Positions 36,386-44,704 of a stretch of DNA of 64,000 nucleotides are shown here, one piece after another. The DNA is taken from assembly GCA_022566355.1 (NCBI GenBank), contig JADFJB010000004.1, positions 1 to 64,000 of the forward strand, given 5' to 3'. Numbering within the stretch: the stretch's first letter is position 1; the number at the start of each line of letters is the position of its first letter. Below the pieces are notes generated by a model. It was not told the origin of the DNA, ran no database searches, and saw nothing but the letters and a program-made list of their open reading frames with translations. The DNA comes from a candidate division KSB1 bacterium. Lineage in GTDB: Bacteria; Zhuqueibacterota; JdFR-76; DREG01. Both the position numbers and the translations under genes were made by a program.

Positions 36386-37449
36386 TGATGATAAACAAAA
36401 AAATTCGTGTTTTGATTGTGGATGACTCCAGATTTGTACAGACAATTCTTACTAAAGGTCTTTCTTTGGATCCGGAAATTGAAGTAATCGGAAGTGCAGC
36501 AGATCCTTATGAAGCGCGAGACAAAATCGTTAATCTTAAACCGGATGTTTTGACCCTTGATGTTGAAATGCCAAAAATGAATGGATTAGAGTTTCTAAAG
36601 AAGTTAATGCCACAATACCCGATGCCGGTAATTATGGTGAGCTCTCTAACAAATAGAAGCTCCCAGATAACCCTGGATGCCTTATCTGCGGGAGCAGTAG
36701 ACTTTGTGGTAAAACCATCCCCTAACCTGGATGGTGGGTTAAGTGGACTCATTGAAGTCATTCAAGAGAAAATAAAAATTGCCTCTAAGGTAAATGTTAA
36801 AAACCGTCAAAGCGGAAAAAGTAGTTCAAAAGAAATTCAATCGATTGAAGGATGTTCCGGGCTTGCATTACATAGCAAAATCATCGCAATCGGGGCATCA
36901 ACCGGAGGTACGGACGCAATTGAGACAATTATTAAAACATTTCCTAAAAATATGCCTAGTACAGTGATAGTGCAACATATGCCTACAGGATTTACCAAGT
37001 TATTTGCCGATCGAATCAATTCAAAATGCCAGGTTAATGTCAAAGAAGCTGAGTCGGGAGATATTCTCTCTCCAGGTACAGTCCTGATTGCCCCGGGTGG
37101 TTATCAAATGACTTTAGTTAAAACCAATTTGGAATATCGAGTTTTGTGCAGGCAGGGAGAGTTGGTATGCGGACATGCACCATCAGTTGAAGTTTTATTT
37201 AATTCAGTTGCCCAGGTAGCAGGTCCAAATGCAATTGGAGTAATGTTAACGGGAATGGGTCATGACGGCGCTGATGCCATGGTTAAAATGCGGAAAGCCG
37301 GGGCAAAAACAATGGCTCAGGACGAAGCTACATCTGTTGTATTCGGAATGCCAAAAGAAGCTTATGAACGGGGAGGTGCAGAAGTATTGGTTCCATTGGA
37401 CAGAATACCTACAAAAGTGAATCAATACTTATTCACAGGTGATAAATAG
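36385..37449 (+). CDS. cheB: Chemotaxis methylesterase/deamidase CheB
   Basis: A 354-residue response regulator that demethylates receptors. The receiver has VLIVDDS, LTLDVEMPKMNG and VVKPS. The esterase domain (about 165-350) has the catalytic serine in GASTGGT, histidine in VQHMPTGFT and aspartate in GMGHDGADAM. The length is normal. It is paired with cheR upstream and cheD downstream. Confidence 0.97.
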   Translation: MMINKKIRVLIVDDSRFVQTILTKGLSLDPEIEVIGSAADPYEARDKIVNLKPDVLTLDVEMPKMNGLEFLKKLMPQYPMPVIMVSSLTNRSSQITLDALSAGAVDFVVKPSPNLDGGLSGLIEVIQEKIKIASKVNVKNRQSGKSSSKEIQSIEGCSGLALHSKIIAIGASTGGTDAIETIIKTFPKNMPSTVIVQHMPTGFTKLFADRINSKCQVNVKEAESGDILSPGTVLIAPGGYQMTLVKTNLEYRVLCRQGELVCGHAPSVEVLFNSVAQVAGPNAIGVMLTGMGHDGADAMVKMRKAGAKTMAQDEATSVVFGMPKEAYERGGAEVLVPLDRIPTKVNQYLFTGDK

Positions 37450-37450
37450 G

Positions 37451-37927
37451 ATGATTTTAGTGGGAATAGGTGAGATTGTAATTTCAAATAAACCTGGGGA
37501 AACGATAAAGACAATGGCATTGGGATCATGCGTTGGTATCGTCATGTTATCAAAAAAGAAAAACGTTGTTGCGATGGCCCATGTGGCATTGCCAGATTCT
37601 TCAATTAATCACAACCTAAGAAATAATATACCCGGGTATTTTGCAGATCAAGCAGTACCTAACTTGTTAAAAGAACTTAAGAGATTTGGCGTAAGCACGT
37701 TTGATATTACAGTGAAATTAATTGGTGGTTCAAGTATTATGGACCCGGTTGGCATATTTAATATTGGTAAAAGAAATGTGCTAACCATTCGGAAATTGTT
37801 GTGGAATTCTAGGCTAGGTGCAACTGTTGAGGATGTGGGAGGAAATTATAGCCGGACTTTATGGGTAGAAATAGACACAGGCAAAGTCTTCATCTCATCC
37901 CCAAAGAGAGGTAAGTGGGAATTATGA
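37451..37927 (+). CDS. cheD: Chemoreceptor glutamine deamidase CheD
   Basis: A 158-residue protein that deamidates receptors and, in other bacteria, binds CheC. The catalytic cysteine lies in LGSCVGIVM and the histidine in MAHVALPDS; VKLIGGSSIM completes the site. The ATG at 37451 with AGGTGA upstream fits the family start better than a GTG at 37439. Confidence 0.95.
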   Translation: MILVGIGEIVISNKPGETIKTMALGSCVGIVMLSKKKNVVAMAHVALPDSSINHNLRNNIPGYFADQAVPNLLKELKRFGVSTFDITVKLIGGSSIMDPVGIFNIGKRNVLTIRKLLWNSRLGATVEDVGGNYSRTLWVEIDTGKVFISSPKRGKWEL

Positions 37928-38784
37928 GTGAATTATTAACATGTATTCTTGACAAAGTAAAAAAGATGCCTCCTATAAGATCCGATACGTATAAGATTAT
38001 TCAGATTTTATCTAAAGATAATTATTCTATTAATGAAATTGCTAAAATCGTAGAAGCTGATGTTTCATTGACAGCCAGATGTCTGAGAACAGTGAATTCG
38101 GCAAGTATGGGCTTGAGAAAAGAAGTGATTTCGATCCGGCATGCTCTTAATCTCCTTGGCTCAAAAAGCTTTCTCGGTATTGTACTTAGAGAGTCAGTTC
38201 TAGATATTACTCCCAATCCAATTGAAGGGTACTACACGAAGACAGAGGAATTTTGGAATGATTGTCTTCGATCTGCGATTGCATCAAGAATTCTTTTAAC
38301 AAGAAGTACATTAAATATAATGCCCGAATTAGCATACACAGCCGCTCTTTTGCAGGATATTGGGAAAATTGTTATTGATGAGTTTTTTGATCGTGCTGAT
38401 TTTGATAATTATAATTTAATGGCACCTGAAAATGATAAGAACTTTTTGGATGTTGAAAAAACAGTATTTGGAACCGATCATACAATAATAGGAGAACAAA
38501 TTGCTGAAGTGTGGCAGTTCCCAGATTCTTTGACAAATGTTATTCGTTATCATCATACTCCAAGCTCGGCGCCAAAAAAATATAGAGATCTTGTTGTTGT
38601 TGTGCATCTTGGTAAAGTCTTGGCAACTTTTACTGATACGATTGGAGGTGTTGGTAGTTTTGAATATCGACTGGATCCGATTATAGAAGAATATTTTAAA
38701 ATGGATAAAAAAATTGTAGCTGAGTTAATTTGTAGTATAGATATGGAATTTATATCAACCGTGAGAAACTTTGGGTGGTATTGA
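37924..38784 (+). CDS. HDOD domain signalling protein
   Basis: A 286-residue protein with an HDOD domain (about 10-210), a degenerate relative of HD phosphohydrolases used in signalling scaffolds. Recognisable parts are IAKIVEADVSLTARCLRTVNSAS, ISIRHALNLLGSKSFLGIVL, AYTAALLQDIGKIV and VIRYHHTPSSA. It overlaps cheD by four bases (ATGA). The role in chemotaxis is unknown. Confidence 0.85.
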   Translation: MSELLTCILDKVKKMPPIRSDTYKIIQILSKDNYSINEIAKIVEADVSLTARCLRTVNSASMGLRKEVISIRHALNLLGSKSFLGIVLRESVLDITPNPIEGYYTKTEEFWNDCLRSAIASRILLTRSTLNIMPELAYTAALLQDIGKIVIDEFFDRADFDNYNLMAPENDKNFLDVEKTVFGTDHTIIGEQIAEVWQFPDSLTNVIRYHHTPSSAPKKYRDLVVVVHLGKVLATFTDTIGGVGSFEYRLDPIIEEYFKMDKKIVAELICSIDMEFISTVRNFGWY

Positions 38785-39170
38785 AGGGAAAATTACGTTT
38801 AATCGTATTTTTGATAGTGGATGAATCTGCTGTAGCAAGAAAAATGATCAAACGTTCGTTAGAAATCGTGGGTCTCCAGGATTCTGATTTTTCTGAAGCC
38901 GAGAATAGTGTGGAAGCTTTAGAAATTCTTAAGGATTCAGAGTTCGATTTAGTTTGTACAGATCTGAATATGCCGGAGATGGATGGTACGCAGCTTCTTA
39001 AAAGAATAAAAAACTCTCCAAAATTAACGGATACCCCTGTTATCATAATTTCGAGCCTCACGAATGCAACCAGAGAAAAACAATTGCTTTCTGATCATGC
39101 GTTAAAAGTATTCAAAAAGCCATTGTCTTTACCGGAATTTAGCGGCTTTTTTAGTGTTTATTTAAATTAA
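38775..39170 (+). CDS. Single-domain response regulator (CheY-like)
   Basis: A 131-residue receiver domain. It has IVDESAV (D-E in place of D-D), phosphoacceptor CTDLNMPEMDG, ISSLT and FKKPLS. A GTG start overlaps the preceding stop by ten bases. It differs enough from the cheY at 29491 to be a second regulator, perhaps paired with the following CheX-like gene. Confidence 0.85.
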   Translation: MVLKGKLRLIVFLIVDESAVARKMIKRSLEIVGLQDSDFSEAENSVEALEILKDSEFDLVCTDLNMPEMDGTQLLKRIKNSPKLTDTPVIIISSLTNATREKQLLSDHALKVFKKPLSLPEFSGFFSVYLN

Positions 39171-39191
39171 AATTAAGGTAGAACTGTAAAG

Positions 39192-39597
39192 ATGAGTAGT
39201 GGGAAAAACCAATTGATTAATGCTTTATCCGGGGCTGTCGCTGAAACTTTTGAGGGATTGGCCTTTGCTGAAGTTGAAAAACCCGGCAAATGGCGCGCTA
39301 CATATTGTCATCGGTGAAAATTTGTCTTTTGAACTTACTAAATCTTTATCAGGTGAAGATAGGCAAGAAATAGCAGACTCATTAGTAAGAGATTCCATAG
39401 CAGAAATTGCCAATATTATTGGTGGTAGTTATTTGCGCTTTATAACCCTGGAAAATCATAAATATGAGTTAGGTATTCCTGTTTCGCGTAGAATAGCCGA
39501 TAAGAAGTCAGAGTTTAATGAGAAATCTGCAATTTATATGGCTTTTGATATTGAAGGGAATAAAATTTATGTAATGTTGACTAATTCACAAAATTGA
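39192..39597 (+). CDS. CheC/CheX-like phosphatase gene with apparent frameshift
   Basis: The ATG at 39192 encodes a CheX-like N-terminus (LINALSGAVAETFEGLAFAEVEKP), but that frame stops by 39317. The +1 frame continues the domain with NGALHIVIGENLSFELT and carries the catalytic-type motif DSIAEIANIIGG (D-x3-E-x2-N), ending at 39597. One extra base near 39280-39290, in the A/C-rich run, would explain the break. It may be a sequencing error, a decayed gene or rarely a programmed shift. Intact, it would be about 134 residues. It is the last gene of the cheA operon. Confidence 0.65.
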
Positions 39598-39849
39598 GCT
39601 TATACTGGCAGAAAACTAAATAATTAGTATAAAATCACCTTATCATTCTTGGCTTAGAATAGAATATCTTAAAAGGGGATAACAACCTTTATTATTCTAC
39701 TCAATAAGTTCTTCTTCGGGTAATACTTGCCGATTTGCTTGGTAAGAATTGCCTACTCTCAAGTTTTACCTTCCTTGTAAGACTAAGACATATATCTATA
39801 TATCAATAATAAACAATAGGTTATGGTTTAAAATATTATTGAAATAATC
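39598..39849. other. Intergenic region before fliM
   Basis: AT-rich spacer between the cheA operon and the fliM promoter. I see no coding region. It probably contains the transcription end of the che operon and any enhancer for the sigma-54 activator, but I cannot point to a site. Confidence 0.3.
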
Positions 39850-39865
39850 TGGCATATGTCTTGCT
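39850..39865 (+). promoter_or_regulatory. Sigma-54-type promoter for the fliM operon
   Basis: TGGCATATGTCTTGCT fits TGGCAC-N5-TTGCA with the invariant GG and GC. It lies 40 bases before fliM and closely resembles the flgB-operon site. Confidence 0.8.
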
Positions 39866-39904
39866 AAAGAGATTCAAATAGTTACCAACCGAGAGGATTT
39901 ATAA

Positions 39905-40858
39905 TTGGAATATATAAAAGATCAAGAAGAGCTTGATGCAATTTATCAAGACATCCAAAAGGAAATTGAAGAAAAAAGTTTATATCAGCAGTCAATTAGA
40001 ACGTTTGATTTTAAGCAGCCAGACCGCATTACCCGCAATGCAAAAAAAATTATTGAAAATATACAAGATAATTTTTCAAAGGAAGTTGCGTCTCACCTGA
40101 ATAACAAACTTCGGGCAAATGTTAACATTCAGTTAGTTTCCTTAAGTCAGCAGTCTTTGTCAGAATTTATAGAAGGAATGGACGTACAATCTTGTTTCTA
40201 TGTGTTTAGGATAAATGAATATGATAGGGAAGCTGTTCTTGAGATACATCCTCACCTGGCATTTTATATAGTAGATCGGGTAATGGGTGGCCCGGGTCAT
40301 GGTAACCAGTTAGACCGGGAATTGACAAAAATAGAACAGATAATCATGAAGCAAGTGGTCGCCGAAATTCTGGAAATAAACCGAGTGGCTTGGAGCCGGA
40401 TAGTTTCTTTTACGATTGGCTCACAAAATTATTATAGTAGTTCAAATTACATTCAGTTTGCAAAAACCGGGGAAACTATTGTTTCGGTAACTTTTGAAGT
40501 TTCTATTGAAGATACTCAAAGTATGCTGGTGCTTAGTTATCCGTATTACTTAATAAATGATTTAGTGCCGGATATAAGCTCAAATAGTGAAAAAAATCAA
40601 GTAAGTAATGTTCGTAGTAAGGCGTTAATTAATAAAAATTTAGAAACCTCAAAAACACCAATTTCTGTAAATTTAGGTCAATCAAAATTATCTTTAAAGG
40701 ATCTGATTAATTTGAAAAACGGGGACGTAATTCTTTTGAATAAACAAACAACAGATAATCTGGAACTAATTGTTGGAAAAAAACCTCGCTTTTATGGTAA
40801 AGCTGGTATTATAAAAAATCGCTTTGCTTTTAAAGTAGCTCAAAGATCTCAAAGCTAA
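39905..40858 (+). CDS. fliM: Flagellar motor switch protein FliM
   Basis: A 317-residue C-ring protein that receives CheY-P. The N-terminus carries a variant of the CheY-binding EIDALL motif (EELDAIYQDI). The middle domain has FVFRIN-type strands and IVDRVMGGPG, then LTKIEQIIMKQVVAEIL. The C-terminal SpoA domain (about 240-317) ends VGKKPRFYGKAGIIKNRFAFKV. The start is TTG, with GAGAGGA upstream. Confidence 0.95.
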   Translation: MEYIKDQEELDAIYQDIQKEIEEKSLYQQSIRTFDFKQPDRITRNAKKIIENIQDNFSKEVASHLNNKLRANVNIQLVSLSQQSLSEFIEGMDVQSCFYVFRINEYDREAVLEIHPHLAFYIVDRVMGGPGHGNQLDRELTKIEQIIMKQVVAEILEINRVAWSRIVSFTIGSQNYYSSSNYIQFAKTGETIVSVTFEVSIEDTQSMLVLSYPYYLINDLVPDISSNSEKNQVSNVRSKALINKNLETSKTPISVNLGQSKLSLKDLINLKNGDVILLNKQTTDNLELIVGKKPRFYGKAGIIKNRFAFKVAQRSQS

Positions 40859-40871
40859 TAAGGATAAGCAA

Positions 40872-41294
40872 ATGGAAGAAGAAAACACTGATATGGAAAA
40901 TCCGCAGGAAGGTACAGAAGTCGTTCAGGAAAAGGATGCTGCACAACAGAAATTATTTAAAGAGGATTTAAGTGCATTACCCATGAGCGATGATGAAGAT
41001 AAAAGTGACTCATTATTAAATTCCAAAACTCTGGAATTCTTATTTGACCTGGAGTTACTAATGTCCGTGGAGTTGGCAAGAAAAGAAATGAGGCTTCAGG
41101 ATATAGTCAATTTGGATGAGGGGTCTATCGTAGAATTTGATAAACTCGCAGGTGAGTCGGTTGATATTCTGGTTAACAACAAAAAAATTGCTGAAGGAGA
41201 AGTTGTTGTGATCGATGACCGATTTGGTGTTCGAATTGTTGACTTGGTTAACCCAACAGATCGAATCAAAGACCTTACCAAGTTAGCCTCATAA
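40872..41294 (+). CDS. fliN: Flagellar motor switch protein FliN
   Basis: A 140-residue C-ring protein. It has an acidic, disordered N-terminus (about 1-50), then a SpoA domain: LEFLFDLELLMSVELARKEMRLQDIVNLDEGSIVEFDKLAGESVDILVNNKKIAEGEVVVIDDRFGVRI. It overlaps fliO by one base. It contains no CheC-like half, so it is FliN and not FliY. Confidence 0.95.
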   Translation: MEEENTDMENPQEGTEVVQEKDAAQQKLFKEDLSALPMSDDEDKSDSLLNSKTLEFLFDLELLMSVELARKEMRLQDIVNLDEGSIVEFDKLAGESVDILVNNKKIAEGEVVVIDDRFGVRIVDLVNPTDRIKDLTKLAS

Positions 41295-41785
41295 TGAAGA
41301 AGAAGACGCGCAAAAAAATTACAATTGTTCTCGTTGTACTGGCTTTTTTGATGGCAGGAGTGAATTATATATTGCTTGGACATGGGCAAGTTCCAGCAGA
41401 GCAGCAAAGTCCTGCAACCGTACCAAATTTCACTGAACTCATTTTCCAATCTATTATTCTTTTGGGCTTCATCATTCTGTTGATTTATTTCATCTTGTAT
41501 CTACTCAAAAGATTTGTTTATAAAAATCCTGCCCAACATTCAAACAATGCATTCGAAATCCTGAGTATTACACCACTTATACCTAAAAAATCAATATGTG
41601 TCATAAAAATGGTTGACCGTATTTTGGTTTTAGGGTTAACCGAAAACGCAATCAGTCCTATCACACAAATTGATAACCCGGATCAACGCAGGGAATGGGA
41701 GGCTGCTTTTAAAAATTCTGGCGGTTCTACTGCCAGATCATTTTCAGCTCAGTTAGAAAAAATATTTCGTGGAATTAAGAAATAG
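41294..41785 (+). CDS. fliO: Flagellar biosynthesis protein FliO
   Basis: A 163-residue membrane protein that helps assemble the FliP ring. It has a hydrophobic N-terminal segment (about 8-26), a second membrane helix (about 50-72) followed by KRF, and a cytoplasmic domain with EILSITPLIPKKSICVIKMVDRILVLGLTENAIS, the usual FliO pattern. The family is poorly conserved, so position between fliN and fliP adds weight. Confidence 0.88.
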   Translation: MKKKTRKKITIVLVVLAFLMAGVNYILLGHGQVPAEQQSPATVPNFTELIFQSIILLGFIILLIYFILYLLKRFVYKNPAQHSNNAFEILSITPLIPKKSICVIKMVDRILVLGLTENAISPITQIDNPDQRREWEAAFKNSGGSTARSFSAQLEKIFRGIKK

Positions 41786-41790
41786 ATTCA

Positions 41791-42561
41791 ATGAAAAAAT
41801 ATGCATCTAAATCTTTATTGATTATAATCATCCTATTTACCGGAATAGTTGTTTCAGGTATAGGAGATGTAATTGCACAGCAGCCTATCCCTAGAATATC
41901 AATCTCAATTGATGGGGCGAAAAGTCCAAAGGACGTAGCTGTAACCCTGGAAATTCTCCTTTTAATGACTGTGCTGACGTTAGCTCCGGCTATTCTTGTT
42001 CTAACAACTTCTTTTACCAGGATCATTGTCGTTTTTCACTTTCTTCGCCAGGCAATGGGTTTGCAACAAATGCCTCCTAATCAGGTATTAATTGGACTGG
42101 CCCTCTTCCTGACTCTATTCATCATGAACCCGGTCTATACTCAGGTATACCAAAACTCCGTGAAACCATATCTAGCAGAAGAAATGTCTTTTGATGATGC
42201 CGCTGCAAGTGCAATCAAGCCTATAAGAGAATTCATGCTAAAAAATACGCGAGAAAAGGATGTAAGCCTTCTTGTAAGTATAGCGAATATCAATAAACCA
42301 TCAAACGAAAATGATTTGCCGACTCATTTACTGGTTCCGGCTTTTGTAATCAGTGAGCTCAGGGTAGCCTTTCAAATTGGATTTGTAATTTATATGCCCT
42401 TTCTCGTCATAGACATTGTAGTTGCTAGTATTTTAATGTCCATGGGTATGATGATGTTACCACCTGTAATGATTTCACTGCCATTCAAAATAATGCTCTT
42501 TGTTCTCATTGATGGTTGGTACTTATTGGTCGGTTCGGTAATTAAGAGCTTTGTAATTTGA
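41791..42561 (+). CDS. fliP: Flagellar export gate protein FliP
   Basis: A 256-residue export gate subunit. It has a signal peptide (ending IAQQ), LLLMTVLTLAPAILVLTTSFTRIIVV, FLRQAMGLQQMPPNQVLIGLALFLT, LVPAFVISELRVAFQIGFVIYMPFLVID and a C-terminal LPFKIMLFVLIDGW. These are all hallmark stretches. Confidence 0.98.
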   Translation: MKKYASKSLLIIIILFTGIVVSGIGDVIAQQPIPRISISIDGAKSPKDVAVTLEILLLMTVLTLAPAILVLTTSFTRIIVVFHFLRQAMGLQQMPPNQVLIGLALFLTLFIMNPVYTQVYQNSVKPYLAEEMSFDDAAASAIKPIREFMLKNTREKDVSLLVSIANINKPSNENDLPTHLLVPAFVISELRVAFQIGFVIYMPFLVIDIVVASILMSMGMMMLPPVMISLPFKIMLFVLIDGWYLLVGSVIKSFVI

Positions 42562-42568
42562 GGAATTT

Positions 42569-42838
42569 ATGACACAAGAATTCGTTATTGAAATTGGAAA
42601 ATATACACTATCAACTGCATTTATGGTGGCAGCGCCAATGCTTTTTTCTGGATTAATCATCGGTGTTAGCATTGGAATATTTCAAGCAGTCACACAAATA
42701 CAAGAAATGACACTAACATTCATTCCAAAAATATTAGTAGTAGTTATGACTTTGTTCATTTTTTTGCCCTGGATATTAAATGTATTGACTTCATTCGCAA
42801 CTGAATTATTCAACATGATTGAATTGATGAGTAAATAA
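42569..42838 (+). CDS. fliQ: Flagellar export gate protein FliQ
   Basis: An 89-residue membrane protein with two hydrophobic hairpin helices, matching FliQ: GLIIGVSIGIFQAVTQIQEMTLTFIPKI. It forms the gate with FliP and FliR. The length is typical. It is seven bases after fliP. Confidence 0.97.
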   Translation: MTQEFVIEIGKYTLSTAFMVAAPMLFSGLIIGVSIGIFQAVTQIQEMTLTFIPKILVVVMTLFIFLPWILNVLTSFATELFNMIELMSK

Positions 42839-42851
42839 GAAAGTAAAATCG

Positions 42852-43628
42852 GTGTTTGGTTTAACGCAGGTAGACATACTTAAATTCTTTATTATTTTCG
42901 TCAGGATGGGAGCCATCATGTTGATCTTACCCTTTTATGGCGAAAAAGGAGCTCCGGTACAGATAAAATTAGCTTTGGCTATTATGATTACGGTAATTGT
43001 ATTTCCATTGATCTCTGTAGATGCAAGTTTGCTTAGATCGGTTACGTTTTTGGGCACGTCTATTTTATTAATCCAAAGCCTTTTGGCTGGATTGCTAATT
43101 GGCTTTATTCCTGTTTTATTATTCACAGGATTTCAACTGGGTGGAGAGATCGCGGGATTTAATATTGGATTTGCAATAGTTAGTGTGGTGGACCCCCTTT
43201 CTGAAAGCAGAATATCGTTAATAGCTCAATTCAATTATATCATCGCAATTTTGGTTTTTATTTCAATTAATGGCCACTTCTACCTGCTTGAAGGTGTTGT
43301 AAAAAGTTTCCAAGTTATGCCATTGATTGGTTCGACATTTCCTGAGATTGCCGGACAAATGCTGCTTCAAACCAGTGCAAACATTTTTGTCATTGGAATG
43401 AAAATAGCGGCGCCAGTCCTTGTTGCCATTTTACTGACAAATACAGGATTGGGTATTCTAGCAAGGACGATCCCCCAATTAAATATTTTCATCATTGGTT
43501 TCCCACTTCAGATTAGTGTTGGATTAATAACCCTTGGGTTGTCTATTCCAACATTTGTCTTTTTGTTCGAAAAAACATTTAAAGCAGCTTATCGTGATTG
43601 GTTGTTTTTTATCAAAGCATTTAAATGA
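42852..43628 (+). CDS. fliR: Flagellar export gate protein FliR
   Basis: A 258-residue multi-pass gate protein (five to six helices) with FVRMGAIMLILPFYG, LLAGLLIGFIPVLLFTGFQLGGEIAGFNIGFAIVSVVDP and LLTNTGLGILARTIPQLNIFIIGFPLQI. It starts with GTG 13 bases after fliQ. Confidence 0.97.
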   Translation: MFGLTQVDILKFFIIFVRMGAIMLILPFYGEKGAPVQIKLALAIMITVIVFPLISVDASLLRSVTFLGTSILLIQSLLAGLLIGFIPVLLFTGFQLGGEIAGFNIGFAIVSVVDPLSESRISLIAQFNYIIAILVFISINGHFYLLEGVVKSFQVMPLIGSTFPEIAGQMLLQTSANIFVIGMKIAAPVLVAILLTNTGLGILARTIPQLNIFIIGFPLQISVGLITLGLSIPTFVFLFEKTFKAAYRDWLFFIKAFK

Positions 43629-43636
43629 GATAGAGT

Positions 43637-44701
43637 ATGCCTGCAACAGCAGCAGAAAAAACTGAACGAGCTACATCGAAGAAGCGTGAAGACAGCCGAA
43701 AAAAAGGTACAGTTGTTAAAAGTACAGAGGTCAACACAGCTGTCATCCTCTTGACTGGTACATTGGCTCTTTCATTCACGGCAAGTTATTTCGTCGGGAA
43801 TATCCGTTTTTTTATGACAGATGTCTTTACTCATGCCACAGAGTTTGAGATTACGGCAACGAGCATCCAGGGTTACAGCTATAATGGTATCTTGTTGCTG
43901 TTGAAAACCGTTGGTCCAATCCTCCTTAGTATTTTTTTACTTGGTATAACAGCCAATGTTATGCAGGTAGGATTTATGGTTTCAGGACAAGCGCTTAAAT
44001 TTGAACTTAAAAAGATAAGTCCCTTAAGTGGATTTAAACGGATGTTTTCTGCCAAATCCGTTGCCGATCTTGTTAAGAGTATTATCAAAATAATTGTTGT
44101 AGGTTTTTTGATTTTCTCTGCTATCAAAAGTGCATCTGAAGATTTCATTCCGCTTATGGATCAAAATGTCGCCTACATATTTGCTTTTATCGGGATGACG
44201 ATGCTGAAAATCTCTTTACGGGCTTCAATTGGTATTGTGGCTTTAGCAGCATTTGATTATGCATTCCAAAAATGGGAATATGAAAAAAGTTTGAGGATGA
44301 CTAAGCAAGAAGTCAAAGAAGAAATAAAAGAGCAAGAAGGTGATCCGATAATGAAAGCCCGCATTCGCAGTATTCAGCGGGAAGCCTCAAGAAAACGAAT
44401 GATGACTGAAGTGCCTAAGGCTGATGTTGTGATCACGAACCCAATTCACTATGCGGTTGCTTTGAAATACAAGTCAGAAGAAGCCGAAGCTCCTATAGTT
44501 ATTGCGAAGGGCGCTCGGAAAATGGCCCATAAGATTAAAGAGATTGCCAAAGAGCACGGTGTGCCCATCGTTGAAAATCCAAAATTAGCCAAAACAATTT
44601 ACAAGATGTGTGACCTGGGTATGCAAATCCCATTGGACCTTTACCGAAGTGTTGCAGAGATATTGGCATATGTGTATGGCCTAAAACAGAAAGCAAATTA
44701 G
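43637..44701 (+). CDS. flhB: Flagellar export switch protein FlhB
   Basis: A 354-residue export apparatus protein with four membrane helices and a cytoplasmic domain that undergoes autocleavage to switch substrate class. The cleavage motif reads N-P-I-H in place of the common N-P-T-H (VVITNPIHYAVALKY, near residue 263). The N-terminus EKTERATSKKREDSRKKG is typical. A second FlhB C-domain homologue lies at 54740. Confidence 0.97.
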   Translation: MPATAAEKTERATSKKREDSRKKGTVVKSTEVNTAVILLTGTLALSFTASYFVGNIRFFMTDVFTHATEFEITATSIQGYSYNGILLLLKTVGPILLSIFLLGITANVMQVGFMVSGQALKFELKKISPLSGFKRMFSAKSVADLVKSIIKIIVVGFLIFSAIKSASEDFIPLMDQNVAYIFAFIGMTMLKISLRASIGIVALAAFDYAFQKWEYEKSLRMTKQEVKEEIKEQEGDPIMKARIRSIQREASRKRMMTEVPKADVVITNPIHYAVALKYKSEEAEAPIVIAKGARKMAHKIKEIAKEHGVPIVENPKLAKTIYKMCDLGMQIPLDLYRSVAEILAYVYGLKQKAN

Positions 44702-44704
44702 TAA

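Noticed and set aside
39729-39736. GCCGATTT before fliM as a sigma-28 -10 element
   Set aside because: No TAAA-like element 15 bases upstream; the sigma-54 site further down accounts for fliM expression.
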